Part shown: positions 45,567 to 53,825 of the stretch, one piece after another
Layout: every line of letters begins with the position of its first letter
Position numbering within the stretch: position 1 is the stretch's first letter
Source of the DNA: Tribonema minus
Lineage: Eukaryota > Sar > Xanthophyceae > Tribonematales > Tribonemataceae
Length of the DNA stretch: 64,000 bases
Assembly (NCBI GenBank): GCA_017506865.1
Contig: JAFCMP010000090.1
Coordinates: 1,178,001 to 1,242,000, forward strand
Direction: 5' to 3'
Made by a program: the position numbers and the translations under genes
The notes under the pieces: generated by a model
Told to the model about the DNA's origin: nothing
The model's input: the letters and a program-made list of their open reading frames with translations, nothing else
Databases searched by the model: none

Positions 45567-47795
45567 ATGGACACCTCTACTTGCGGCATCAGAAGCAGCA
45601 GCTGTGACAATACCAGTCTGCTACCAGTCTGCAAGGGATATGAGATGAGCGCATCTGTGCTGCAGAAGCAGATGACGTGCGTCCGCAACGGCGACGTCAA
45701 TGGAGTCACCGTGTTCCTCCCCCCGCCCATGCCGGGGGTGCAGCTCATCAACTTTGCCCTATACCCCGGACCGAGGGCCGTGACTGAGACGGCGCGGACA
45801 GAGACCGAGATGTACAAGCTTCTTGATGCTGGTACCAATATGGTGTGGGTCGACCTGTGTGTTCTCAGCGCCAACGTTCGGAACAGCATCATAGACCAAC
45901 AAGCCATTGCCTCATTGGTCCTTGATGATGAAGTCATCAACGATTTCTTCCATCGGTTTGCCCTTCAGCTGGCGGTTGCAGGGGGGACCCCATGCGTGTT
46001 TGTGGCTGGAAAAACGTGCCAAACAGCATTCCAGAGGATGCTGGAGCTCGGACTGATCTCCCACATAGAGGAGCTCTCAACTCTTGGCGTCACATTGTGT
46101 GAGGCAGGTGGTCGTCAATTCATGGCGCTCGAGGGACGCCCTCATCCCTCGCATCACCTTGTGAAGGGCAGGGAGGCTAACGCGACTAACATATTCAAGG
46201 AGACACTCACCATGATCAACGGCATCACGCGCTGCTGCGCGAGCGGTGAATTTTCATCCGCACGTATCAATCAGAGCCTCCTTGCATCCATGGACATTGA
46301 TGAGGAGGAGATCGCTGCCAGAGACGAGAGGAGAAAGTTCCTCACTCAGCTCCTCTACGGCAGTGACAGCGGGCACTTTCCGGTGAGAGACATGCACTTG
46401 CGCAACGTCAAAGCACACATTCCCGAGGTTAGGAACGCGTTGTTGAAGTGGGCGGGTCGAGGCGTCAACATCCTCTTGTGCATACTTCGCAGTGGGGCCC
46501 TATACCTCGACCTCCCCGCCTATGATGCCAGATTGGAGTATTGGTACGATGAGCTCGGTACCAGCTTCACAGCGTTCATGTGCAACAGTGTTGCAGCTCG
46601 CTTGACTGATAACACATTCCACAATGTGCTCATCAGCCTGCGTACACAGCTCGGCGAGCAATTCAAGACGCTCATGTGCAATGGCGTCGCTGCCCGCCTT
46701 GATGACGATAAGTTCATGATGAGGCTCCGCTACTGGTACGATGAGCTCGGCTTTGGTTTCAGAACGTTCATGAGCGGCAGCGTTGCAGCGCGATTGACCG
46801 ATGACGACTTTCACAGTGTGCTAATCAGTCTTCGCGCCCAGCTCGGTGATCATTTCAAGACGCTCATGTGCGATGGCGTCGCTTCCCGCCTGGGAGACGA
46901 TAAGTTCATGCTGCGGCTCCGTTACTGGTGCAGCGAGCTGGGCAATGGCATAACAGCGTTCATGTGCGGCAGTGTGGCGGCGCGGCTCACTGACGACCAC
47001 TTTCACGATGTCATGATCAGCCTTCGCGCCCAGCTCGGTGATCAGTTCAAAACGTTCATGTGCGGCGGCGTCGCTTCCCGCCTCGGAGACAATAAGTTCA
47101 TGCTGCGGCTCCGTTACTGGTGCAGCTATTTAGGCACTGGCATCACAGCGTTCATGAGCAACAGTGTGGCGGCGCGATTGACCGATGATACATTTCATGA
47201 GATGCTGTTGCGTCTCCAGGCTAACGTAGGCAACGAGAAAATGGCAACGCTCATGTGCAACAGCTTCGTTGTGCGCCTAGGCGTCGTCAAGTTTGACCAG
47301 CGCTTCGGCTTCTGGATGAGGAAGCTCGGTGACAGAATCACGGTATTCCTCGGGGACAGTGCCGCTGCACGACTCACTGAGGACTCATTCCATCTCTACA
47401 TGGTAGATTTGTATGAGAGGCTTGGTCGTGCAAGCTTTTGCAAGTTTATCTGCAATGGTGTAGCTTGTCGTGTGGCCAAGCTCAACGGCTTTGACAAGTG
47501 GTTGGAAGTGTGGTTCACCAGACTCGGAGACGATGCCATGTCCACCTTTATGTGTGACAGTGTCGCTGCACGCTTCAAGTCAAAAAACTTCAACGACATC
47601 GCACTGAGGCTTCTCGGCGTGCTGGGCAAACACAACTTCGCTAGGGTATTCGAGATCAGTGGCTTTGCGAATCGCATTGAGGGTGCTGAGGCGGAGAAGC
47701 GCATCATTCTTCTGCATCAAAGGTTGGGGGGAGATGCACTGTACACATATTTGAGGAAAAATCGAGGCAAGAAATTTGATGCGATTTTGAAATGA
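45567..47795 (+). CDS. 742-aa protein: N-terminal domain plus ~13 helical repeats of ~32 aa
   Basis: Residues ~45-215 form a globular domain with V-F-V-A-G-K (~145-150) and R-P-H-P-S-H-H (~190-196). The G-K and HPS signatures, with a P-G-V-Q-L-I-N-F-A strand near 55, recall the uracil-DNA glycosylase superfamily; this is a weak inference. Residues ~320-742 are about 13 tandem repeats of ~32 aa centred on F-M-C-[NG]-[SG]-V-A-A-R-L. Two types alternate (R-L-R-Y-W and L-I-S-L-R), making a ~64-aa double unit; the last four are diverged. The repeats are probably a helical solenoid for protein binding. The ATG at 45,567 is the first; a second in-frame ATG lies at 45,645. Confidence 0.8.
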   Translation: MDTSTCGIRSSSCDNTSLLPVCKGYEMSASVLQKQMTCVRNGDVNGVTVFLPPPMPGVQLINFALYPGPRAVTETARTETEMYKLLDAGTNMVWVDLCVLSANVRNSIIDQQAIASLVLDDEVINDFFHRFALQLAVAGGTPCVFVAGKTCQTAFQRMLELGLISHIEELSTLGVTLCEAGGRQFMALEGRPHPSHHLVKGREANATNIFKETLTMINGITRCCASGEFSSARINQSLLASMDIDEEEIAARDERRKFLTQLLYGSDSGHFPVRDMHLRNVKAHIPEVRNALLKWAGRGVNILLCILRSGALYLDLPAYDARLEYWYDELGTSFTAFMCNSVAARLTDNTFHNVLISLRTQLGEQFKTLMCNGVAARLDDDKFMMRLRYWYDELGFGFRTFMSGSVAARLTDDDFHSVLISLRAQLGDHFKTLMCDGVASRLGDDKFMLRLRYWCSELGNGITAFMCGSVAARLTDDHFHDVMISLRAQLGDQFKTFMCGGVASRLGDNKFMLRLRYWCSYLGTGITAFMSNSVAARLTDDTFHEMLLRLQANVGNEKMATLMCNSFVVRLGVVKFDQRFGFWMRKLGDRITVFLGDSAAARLTEDSFHLYMVDLYERLGRASFCKFICNGVACRVAKLNGFDKWLEVWFTRLGDDAMSTFMCDSVAARFKSKNFNDIALRLLGVLGKHNFARVFEISGFANRIEGAEAEKRIILLHQRLGGDALYTYLRKNRGKKFDAILK

Positions 47796-48060
47796 CCATC
47801 CAAAATCATTCAACAAGCTTTTTCACCTTTTGTCTTACCTGTTGCTGCCTCATCTACCCATGCCAGCCTTGCCAGCTTTGCCAACTTGCAGTATGATGAC
47901 AAGTTCTCCAGGTACTTGCTCCTCATATTGGACTACTCCTGTCAAAAGCATACATGGGCAACACGCCATCGACTCATGGTGCCATGGTCAGCATTTCAAC
48001 AACAGCGTGCAGCATTGCAGAATGCAAACACAACGAGCATCACACACACACTTTTTGTAT
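47796..48060. other. Gap between convergent genes
   Basis: 265 bp between two converging stops. Short frames are present on the plus strand but have no domain and partly run into the helicase gene. I see no clear gene or RNA here. Confidence 0.5.
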
Positions 48061-50283
48061 TTAGAGTTTGTAGCTGATGGCGTTGATCAAGTACTGCAGC
48101 GTTGAAATGCGCCCTCTTGTACGCTTTTTGATAATGCATGCAAGGTCACCCGGGCGGGCGAAGCACTTGCACCGCTCCCGGGCCCTGGACGTGTTGGTGT
48201 ACAACGAGTAGCAGTCGTAGAACGCGCAGTTGGGTATGGCGATGCAGTACAGAAACTGTGACTCACCCCCTTGCATCTTGTGTATCGTGGTCGCGTATCC
48301 GATTTCAAAGAGCTTGTCAATGTCATCATGGGCCGCGAAGAACGATATGGTCTCCTCTCCCCGCCACACTTGCAGCGTGATCTTATAGTAGTCGAGGGAC
48401 TCATCAATGACTCCGGCCTCTCCCGCAGTGGCGTCTGGCTTAGGCAGCACAGGCAGACTGTCTGACCTGGGGTGCGCCCTCGTGATGTCTGTGACCACAT
48501 ACATGCTCGCCTTGGTCAGGGTGAGACTGCCAGTGTTGGCTGATGCCGGCACGTGGACGCTCTCTGTCACAACGACCTTGAGGTCTCTCACGAGAAAAGG
48601 CTCGCCTTTCCGGCTGCGCAGGCCGAGGGCATCGATCACGGCATCATTTATGGCATTGACCTCAATGTTCATGTAGGCGACAATGTGCGGCTCCTCCCCT
48701 CGGCCGCTGTCTGCAATGAACTCAGCCACAATCTTTGCGAGAGGAAGTGACTTGGGGGCACTGGCCTCACCTTTGCGCTGCGCCAGGGGCACCATGTCCG
48801 CTGCAGCGCACTCGATTACCTGGAAGGTGTCGTCGTATGTGAGGTCCGTTGGGCGCTGTTCAACAATGCATCGAAAGTTGCAGGCCAGCGCCTGCCCGCT
48901 GCGCCAGTTGCGCATCAGCTCCACATGGGGCACGCCGCCGTCAATCAGGTCCTGCAAGACATTGCCCCTGTCTATGCTGCGCAGCTGGTTGGGGTCCCCA
49001 CAGAACACCACTCTGCAGAGGTCAGGGAACAAGTCAGCCACCACCTTCAACGTCTGTGCAACCGCCTGCAGGTCCTGCATACCAGTCTCTTCGAATACGA
49101 TCGCATGCGCAATGCTGGAGATGGAGTCAGGAACCCTGTCCTTCCCCTCGCCTTCATCCCCCTCCTGTGTCCACCCCATGCTCTCCAGAAAGGCAATGGA
49201 CCTATCGCTGCCCCTGCACTTTCCCAGCAGCTTGGTGAACTGCACGACCTCGAACCCTATAGCTGCGCACCCAGCACGGCGGCACTTATCCTGTATCACT
49301 TTCTTGGCCGCGTGCGAGGGTGCGATCACGCCTGCTGACGCACACATACTAAGAAAGGTTGAAGTGGTCTCACTTTTGCCGGTGCCAGCAAGGCCAGTGA
49401 CGATCAACAAGTGATGCTCATACATCATCTGCAGGGCAGCGAGTTGGCCTGCATCATGGGTGCTCGTGCTGTCTGGTGCAAATGCGGACGCTCCAATGAG
49501 GGGACGGGAGCAGATCTCGGTGAGAGCAGCACACAATGATTGCTCCGCTTTTTCCACCTCTGGTGTCTTGTAGTATGTGATGCCTTTGAACTCTCTGCGC
49601 ACAAACCAGCTCTTGTCCAGCAACAGATGCATGCCTTCGCTGACACGACCACCAGTGACACCGAATGAAGATGCTAGCAGAGCAGTGTCTGATGAGTGAG
49701 CAGGGTATTCGGAGGCTGGGCCGTCATACGAGTTCCAAAGCTGAAGTGCTTGCTTTATGACTGGGGGGATGGTCTCACCAAGGGCGCTGGCCACAAACTC
49801 AATGGCGCTCTTGTGCAGACTGAGCTGCCTTGGCTCGTCGTAGACCATATCATGCCACTTGAACTTGTTGAGCAGCGTCTCACAGATGCCGTGGCGCCGG
49901 ACTTCTGCAATGAAGCGCTCCATGTCGCTCTTGGAGCCGCGGTCCATCATGTCCTTGCAGACGTGCTGAGCAGTCCACCAGAACTGCGTGAGCTCCGATT
50001 TGGTGAGGACACTGTTGAGGCCATTCTGTAGCGGCGGCACGTAGAGTGACACTGAGCCGCCCCGCTCCTCTGCTACAAATTTTAAGTCCTCCTTGAATGA
50101 TTTGGTGCTCTTGTCCCAAAAGACCTGCGAAGGCGCCTTGACGTCTCTCATGGCGCCCCTGTTTGACCGGCTGGTGAATTTAACATATCGGTTCTGGTGC
50201 TTGCCTGCACATTTGTATGTGCCATTGCGCCTCTTGGACACGTGTCTACCGATGACTGTCATAGGCCGAGGTTGTGAAAGCAT
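48061..50283 (-). CDS. RecD/TraA-like SF1B DNA helicase
   Basis: 740 aa. The N-terminal ~280 residues are basic at first, then helical, as in RecD2-type enzymes. The helicase core has Walker A GLAGTGKSE (297-305), motif II FEET (397-400), GDPNQL (429-434), motif V T-I-H-K-M-Q-G-G-E (666-674) and motif VI T-N-T-S-R-A-R-E-R (697-705). Such enzymes move 5'-3' on single-stranded DNA and act in replication or recombination. A minus-strand TATA-like TTATTATATTTTT at 50,301-50,313 is about 20-30 nt before the ATG at 50,283; a second ATG lies seven codons in. Converges with the repeat-protein gene. Confidence 0.9.
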   Translation of the reverse strand: MLSQPRPMTVIGRHVSKRRNGTYKCAGKHQNRYVKFTSRSNRGAMRDVKAPSQVFWDKSTKSFKEDLKFVAEERGGSVSLYVPPLQNGLNSVLTKSELTQFWWTAQHVCKDMMDRGSKSDMERFIAEVRRHGICETLLNKFKWHDMVYDEPRQLSLHKSAIEFVASALGETIPPVIKQALQLWNSYDGPASEYPAHSSDTALLASSFGVTGGRVSEGMHLLLDKSWFVRREFKGITYYKTPEVEKAEQSLCAALTEICSRPLIGASAFAPDSTSTHDAGQLAALQMMYEHHLLIVTGLAGTGKSETTSTFLSMCASAGVIAPSHAAKKVIQDKCRRAGCAAIGFEVVQFTKLLGKCRGSDRSIAFLESMGWTQEGDEGEGKDRVPDSISSIAHAIVFEETGMQDLQAVAQTLKVVADLFPDLCRVVFCGDPNQLRSIDRGNVLQDLIDGGVPHVELMRNWRSGQALACNFRCIVEQRPTDLTYDDTFQVIECAAADMVPLAQRKGEASAPKSLPLAKIVAEFIADSGRGEEPHIVAYMNIEVNAINDAVIDALGLRSRKGEPFLVRDLKVVVTESVHVPASANTGSLTLTKASMYVVTDITRAHPRSDSLPVLPKPDATAGEAGVIDESLDYYKITLQVWRGEETISFFAAHDDIDKLFEIGYATTIHKMQGGESQFLYCIAIPNCAFYDCYSLYTNTSRARERCKCFARPGDLACIIKKRTRGRISTLQYLINAISYKL

Positions 50284-50300
50284 TGCTTTGCTATGCCAGC

Positions 50301-50313
50301 AAAAATATAATAA
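50301..50313 (-). promoter_or_regulatory. TATA-like box of the RecD-like helicase
   Basis: TTATTATATTTTT on the coding strand, ending about 20 nt before the ATG at 50,283. Confidence 0.5.
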
Positions 50314-50387
50314 GGTTCGTGAAACAACCTTGCTTTAACACGAATCAAATCGAATCCCAGCTTTCGATTTTTGAATATGATTCGCAA

Positions 50388-50600
50388 CATAATGGCAATC
50401 CTGAAAATTGAACCTAAATTTTGATCCAAACACAAAATAATTGACAAGTTGCATCATGAACTACTGAACTCTTTGTTTCGATTTGGATCCAATACAATGG
50501 CAATTCTGGAAATCGAACCTGCGTTTCGATCCAGACACAAAATATTTGCGTTGTAATTTACTCAACTCTGTGTTTCGATTTGGACCCTAATAATGTTGTT
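50388..50600. repeat. ~105-bp imperfect tandem duplication in an AT-rich gap
   Basis: Two copies: about 50,388-50,494 and 50,495-50,590. Shared landmarks in order are A-A-T-G-G-C-A-A-T, G-A-A-C-C-T, T-G-A/C-G-A-T-C-C-A, A-C-A-C-A-A-A-A-T-A, and TTTCGATTTGGA. The array lies between the divergent RecD-like and glutaredoxin genes, so it may carry promoter function. No gene is seen in it. Confidence 0.7.
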
Positions 50601-50614
50601 GTTTGTTCAAAAGC

Positions 50615-50866
50615 ATGAAGCAAGGTGTGTGTCTACAGGCGATTCGGGACCTGATCGAAAAAGAGAAAAACCTCATTGTTGGTATGACTAGTTGCGGTTA
50701 CACCCTGCGTGCGATACAGCGCGAGCCCCTCTATTACCGGGTCATGCTGGATGATTATGCTGATGCTATTGAGGCATTCAATTACTTGCAGACTACGTAC
50801 AAACACTCAACAGTGCCATTTGTGTTCCAAAACGGCGTCTTCATAGGGGGGAGCGATTCGCTGTAA
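50615..50866 (+). CDS. Glutaredoxin, monothiol-type CGYT active site
   Basis: 83 aa from the ATG at 50,615; the frame is open a little upstream but only from a TTG. It has the thioredoxin-fold layout of glutaredoxins: active site C-G-Y-T (27-30), the T-V-P cis-proline motif (66-68) and the G-G turn (78-79). The usual dithiol C-P-Y-C is replaced so that only the first Cys remains, as in monothiol CGFS enzymes that work with glutathione or Fe-S clusters. Small glutaredoxins are common in large DNA viruses, where they support redox chemistry or ribonucleotide reductase. AATAAA (50,953-50,958) lies ~87 nt after the stop. Confidence 0.85.
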   Translation: MKQGVCLQAIRDLIEKEKNLIVGMTSCGYTLRAIQREPLYYRVMLDDYADAIEAFNYLQTTYKHSTVPFVFQNGVFIGGSDSL

Positions 50867-51211
50867 TAGTACAATGGTGTGCATGCAACAGGCAGAAAAG
50901 CTGCGCAATGTGCATAGCTGCAGTCAAGAAGGAGGCAAGATGCAAGCCGGCTAATAAACACGCACTTTTATGAATAACCATGACATGGCAGCAGAAATGC
51001 AGAGCGCAGAAATGCAGAACGCAGAAAGTTGTGTATTGCTTGATCAATGCAGGTTACATTACAATCAACATACACTCTGGACCAAGCATACTATTTGCAA
51101 GCTATGTAAACGTCCGCTCAATGCAATCAACAATGGCAGTCGTCAGGTCGCCCCCTCCCCCTGTACATGGTGAAAGTCACCACCAAAATGACAACGGCGC
51201 TTGCCTGACTC
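50867..51211. other. Gap with a possible 67-aa frame
   Basis: Contains an AATAAA (50,953-50,958), a short duplicated block (G-C-A-G-A-A-A-T-G-C-A-G-A near 50,991-51,020), and a 67-codon frame from an ATG at 50,970 to 51,173 with a C-K-L-C pair. The frame has no recognised domain, so I do not call it as a firm gene. Confidence 0.35.
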
Positions 51212-51664
51212 TTACGCAGCGCTGTGGTACTCTCCGGCGCTGCGAGACTCTGCGGCACTGCGATAGTCTGCGGCACTGCGGTAATCTGCTGTGCTGTCAC
51301 TGTCACTGTCACTGCTGCTGAGGGCGGGGGCGCTGACAGCTGCCGCACGTACACGACTTCCTGCCGCAGTGGGGGTTTGGACTACCGGCAGTCTACGCCC
51401 ATTTGCAGCAGCGAAGGCTGCGGCTCGCGCTGCCCTCGCATTTGCCTGCTTGGGGTCAGACGCCGCTGCCTGCGTTTGAGTGGTATCGGAGTCACTACCG
51501 CTGTCATCGCTGCCGCTGTTATTGTCGTCGCTGCCGTCACTATTGAGGCCTTGCTCACCAACATCTTTTTTGGCAATGTGAAGGTGCTTGAGAAGAGCTC
51601 TCTTGAGCAGATTGACGTCGCAGCACTTGAAGTAGTAATTGCGAGAGCCGCTTGCATACTTCAA
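51212..51664 (-). pseudogene. Out-of-frame C-terminal part of the Gly/Arg-rich protein
   Basis: A 150-codon frame on the minus strand that opens with a TTG directly at the stop of the upstream frame (51,661-51,663). Its first ~35 residues look like the continuation of the upstream C-terminal domain (a K-Y-A-S-G-S-R stretch, then Y-Y-F-K-C-C-D-V). Then come an acidic Ser/Asp segment, an Ala-rich part, a second S-D-S-D run, and a tail of four D-Y-R-S-A-A-like hexapeptides. A one-base difference in the C5 run near 51,668-51,672 would join both frames. This could be a sequence error, a real break, or programmed frameshifting. Confidence 0.55.
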
Positions 51665-53304
51665 GTTGGGGGCAAGTGGTGCTTGGCCACATACATGTGA
51701 TACGCAACGCCCCTGCTGATCTGGCGGCTGACATTGTAGGCATTGCTCAGATAGCGCTGCAGCTTTACTTTAGGAGCAGGCGTGGCGTTGGCGATCAAGC
51801 TGTTGGCATACTCAGTGTGCAGCTCCGACACCACTATGCACTTGCCGCGCCTCTCGCATACACCGTTGCACTTCGTGGTGCGCGCTTTGATGCCGCGGCC
51901 TCCGCCACGACCCCAGCCCCCCCGACCTGCACCGCCACGCCCTCGCCCACCGCAGTCAGCGGCGCCGCGTCCTGGGGCCCCAGCGCGTTCTGCCCCCCCG
52001 CCCCCGCCATGCGCTGCGCGCCCCGCATCGCCATGCGCTGCTCCGCCGCGCCCCGCGTCGCCACGCCCAGGCCCGCCCCGCCCAGGCCCGCCCCGCCCAG
52101 GCCCGCCCCGCCCAGGCCCGCCCCGCCCAGGCCCCCCCGGCCCAGGCCCCGCAGGCCCAGGCCCGCCACGCGCCGCACGGCCGTGCTCTGCACTGCCACC
52201 GCCGGCCTTGCGTTTAGGATTACGCGAACGGGGGGAGGCAGCGGGAATGTTCGCCGCCTCGGCGCGACGCTGCCTTGCCCGAAGTGCTGCGGCGGCAGCT
52301 GAAGCGCGGGCCTCTTCAGCAGCGGCCTCGTGCTCTGCTGCTGTCCGGGCGCTTTGCGACCTGACGATGGCACTCCTTGCCTCTATGTTCGCCTTTCTCT
52401 CGTCTATACTGGCCACCTTCTCCAGCGTCTCCGCGGCCAATATCTGTGCCACTTGATTCGCCTTCGCGGCCAATATCTGTGCCACTTGATCCGCCTTCGC
52501 GGCGATGACTGCCGGATGTACGGCCACAGCGCCTTCCTGCTCTAAGGCTTTGGCCTTCGCCTCAGCTTCTGCCGTCTCGATGATCATGGCCACCTTGGCG
52601 CGAGCGCTCGCCCGCGCGTTCCTGCGCAGCTCCTCCTGCCTGCAGCGATTGGCGAGAGCGTCAGCGAGAGGCTTCGCGACAGAGGGATCCAGGTGGCGAA
52701 GGCCCTCAAATCCAAGAATGTTGTCGTCGCAGTCGGAGTTCTCGCTGTCGGTGTCGCCGCCGCCGTCCTTGTGCTCCTCTGCGCCACTCAGGTCGTTCTC
52801 GTCGTGGAAGCGAGCACCAGGACCAGGGTGTGCAGAGCCGCCGCCAGTCTCCTCCTCCGCAGCGGCGCTCATGAACTGCTGCCACGCAGCGATGCGAGGG
52901 TCGTACAAACCGGCTTTGTGGCGCTCCATCAGCGCCTTGGCCTCCAACAAGTTGCCTTCCAGATACGGTAAGTCTTCAGGCAAGCTGTCGTCGAACTCTC
53001 CGGCGGCTTCTGTCTGAGCGTGCTCGATGATGTGGAAGACAACAGCTACGGAGCCGTAAGGCCTCAAACGCTGGTGTACCTTTTTGTATCCGGGCTCGTC
53101 CATGGGGAGCTTCTTGAGCAGCTTGGACAGCTTGCTGGTGAGTGCATTGTCGGTCTGAAAGTTGTACAACAGCTTGATGAGATCGAAAAGGCTGTACACC
53201 ACGCGACAGTCGGGGTCAGGCTCAGCCTGAAGGCCAAGAAGTCTTTCAGTGGTGCCTCCAGAAGTCATGGCACCGTACCGGTTGTGGGCCGTGTAAATGG
53301 ACAT
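51661..53304 (-). CDS. Coiled-coil and Gly/Arg-rich protein (apparent frameshift at 3' end)
   Basis: 547 aa from the ATG at 53,304; the frame is open to 53,337 but only from a TTG. The N-terminal ~110 residues form a helical domain (Y-S-L-F-D-L-I-K-L-L). An acidic Ser/Asp linker is followed by an Ala/Glu/Arg-rich probable coiled coil (about residues 200-350, with a duplicated A-D/N-Q-V-A-Q-I-L-A-A). Next is an RGG/collagen-like region with five or more G-R-G-G-P units, then a C-terminal part with a C-N-G-V-C-x5-C motif. RNA binding or phase-separating behaviour is suggested by the RGG region. The C-terminal domain is cut by a stop and continues in another frame (51,212-51,664). No family is recognised. 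Confidence 0.7.
   Translation of the reverse strand: MSIYTAHNRYGAMTSGGTTERLLGLQAEPDPDCRVVYSLFDLIKLLYNFQTDNALTSKLSKLLKKLPMDEPGYKKVHQRLRPYGSVAVVFHIIEHAQTEAAGEFDDSLPEDLPYLEGNLLEAKALMERHKAGLYDPRIAAWQQFMSAAAEEETGGGSAHPGPGARFHDENDLSGAEEHKDGGGDTDSENSDCDDNILGFEGLRHLDPSVAKPLADALANRCRQEELRRNARASARAKVAMIIETAEAEAKAKALEQEGAVAVHPAVIAAKADQVAQILAAKANQVAQILAAETLEKVASIDERKANIEARSAIVRSQSARTAAEHEAAAEEARASAAAAALRARQRRAEAANIPAASPRSRNPKRKAGGGSAEHGRAARGGPGPAGPGPGGPGRGGPGRGGPGRGGPGRGGPGRGDAGRGGAAHGDAGRAAHGGGGGAERAGAPGRGAADCGGRGRGGAGRGGWGRGGGRGIKARTTKCNGVCERRGKCIVVSELHTEYANSLIANATPAPKVKLQRYLSNAYNVSRQISRGVAYHMYVAKHHLPPT
52064..52140. repeat. 15-bp GC-only tandem repeat inside the Gly/Arg-rich gene
   Basis: About five copies of CCCAGGCCCGCCCCG (plus-strand reading). 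They encode G-R-G-G-P units on the minus strand and are nearly perfect, so the copy number is probably unstable. Confidence 0.85.
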
Positions 53305-53373
53305 GTGACATTGCTTCCACGCTGCTGCCGTCAGCAATGGTGGTGAGTGACGTCAGCCAGACCAGATGGCACC

Positions 53374-53541
53374 GTCCACGTCTCCCCCACGTCCGCCCCC
53401 CGTCCCCACGTCTCCCCCACGTCCGCCCCCCCATCCGCCCCACGTCCACCCCACGTCCACCCCACGTCCACCCCACGTCCGCCCCACGTCACCCCCACGT
53501 CCACCCCACGTCCGCCGCACGTCCCCGCCCCCCCGCGTCCC
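53374..53541. repeat. ~11-bp C-rich tandem repeat (G-rich on the minus strand)
   Basis: About 12 copies of a CCCCACGTCCA/G-like unit, with some longer C-runs. The minus strand has many runs of four to seven G, so G-quadruplex formation is possible. It lies between the starts of the divergent Gly/Arg-rich gene and the dioxygenase-like gene. Pro/His-rich frames across it are low complexity and not called as genes. Confidence 0.85.
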
Positions 53542-53586
53542 TGTCCGAGCGGCGTAGTCGGGCAACTTGTTAAGGAGGCGTAAACA

Positions 53587-53812
53587 ATGCCATGCGGACA
53601 CAGCAGTGGAGTGCCTCACAAGGTGCACACACTGGGCCGAGCGTACAGGGGTGTCAACGCTGTCTTTCAATCTCTGAAGATGAGAGTGAGAGCTATGCTG
53701 AGGCGGAAGGAGACCAAGATGCTACTCACAGGCTACCGCGATACACGCTGTTCCGTGATGGCAAAGACCTGCTGTGACCGATCTGGGGACGCGGGCGACA
53801 GCCTTGCAGCAG
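53587..53812 (+). other. Possible 5' exon of the dioxygenase-like gene
   Basis: Two overlapping frames begin here with ATGs at 53,587 and 53,592. The 53,592 frame is acidic (S-E-D-E-S-E-S-Y) and resembles the acidic N-terminus downstream; the 53,587 frame reaches the better donor at 53,813. Either could be joined in frame to the acceptor at 53,892. The choice cannot be made without cDNA. Confidence 0.3.
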
Positions 53813-53825
53813 GTGACTGACACAC

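Noticed and set aside
47830-48105. Plus-strand frames in the gap before the RecD-like gene
   Set aside because: No domain, overlap with the helicase end, and no convincing start context.
51652-52456. Long plus-strand Pro/Ala-rich frames opposite the Gly/Arg-rich gene
   Set aside because: They mirror the GC-only repeat; the minus-strand frame has domains, coiled coil and Cys motif.
53346-53573. Pro/His-rich frames over the C-rich repeat
   Set aside because: Open in several frames at once, as expected of a stop-free C-rich repeat; no domain.
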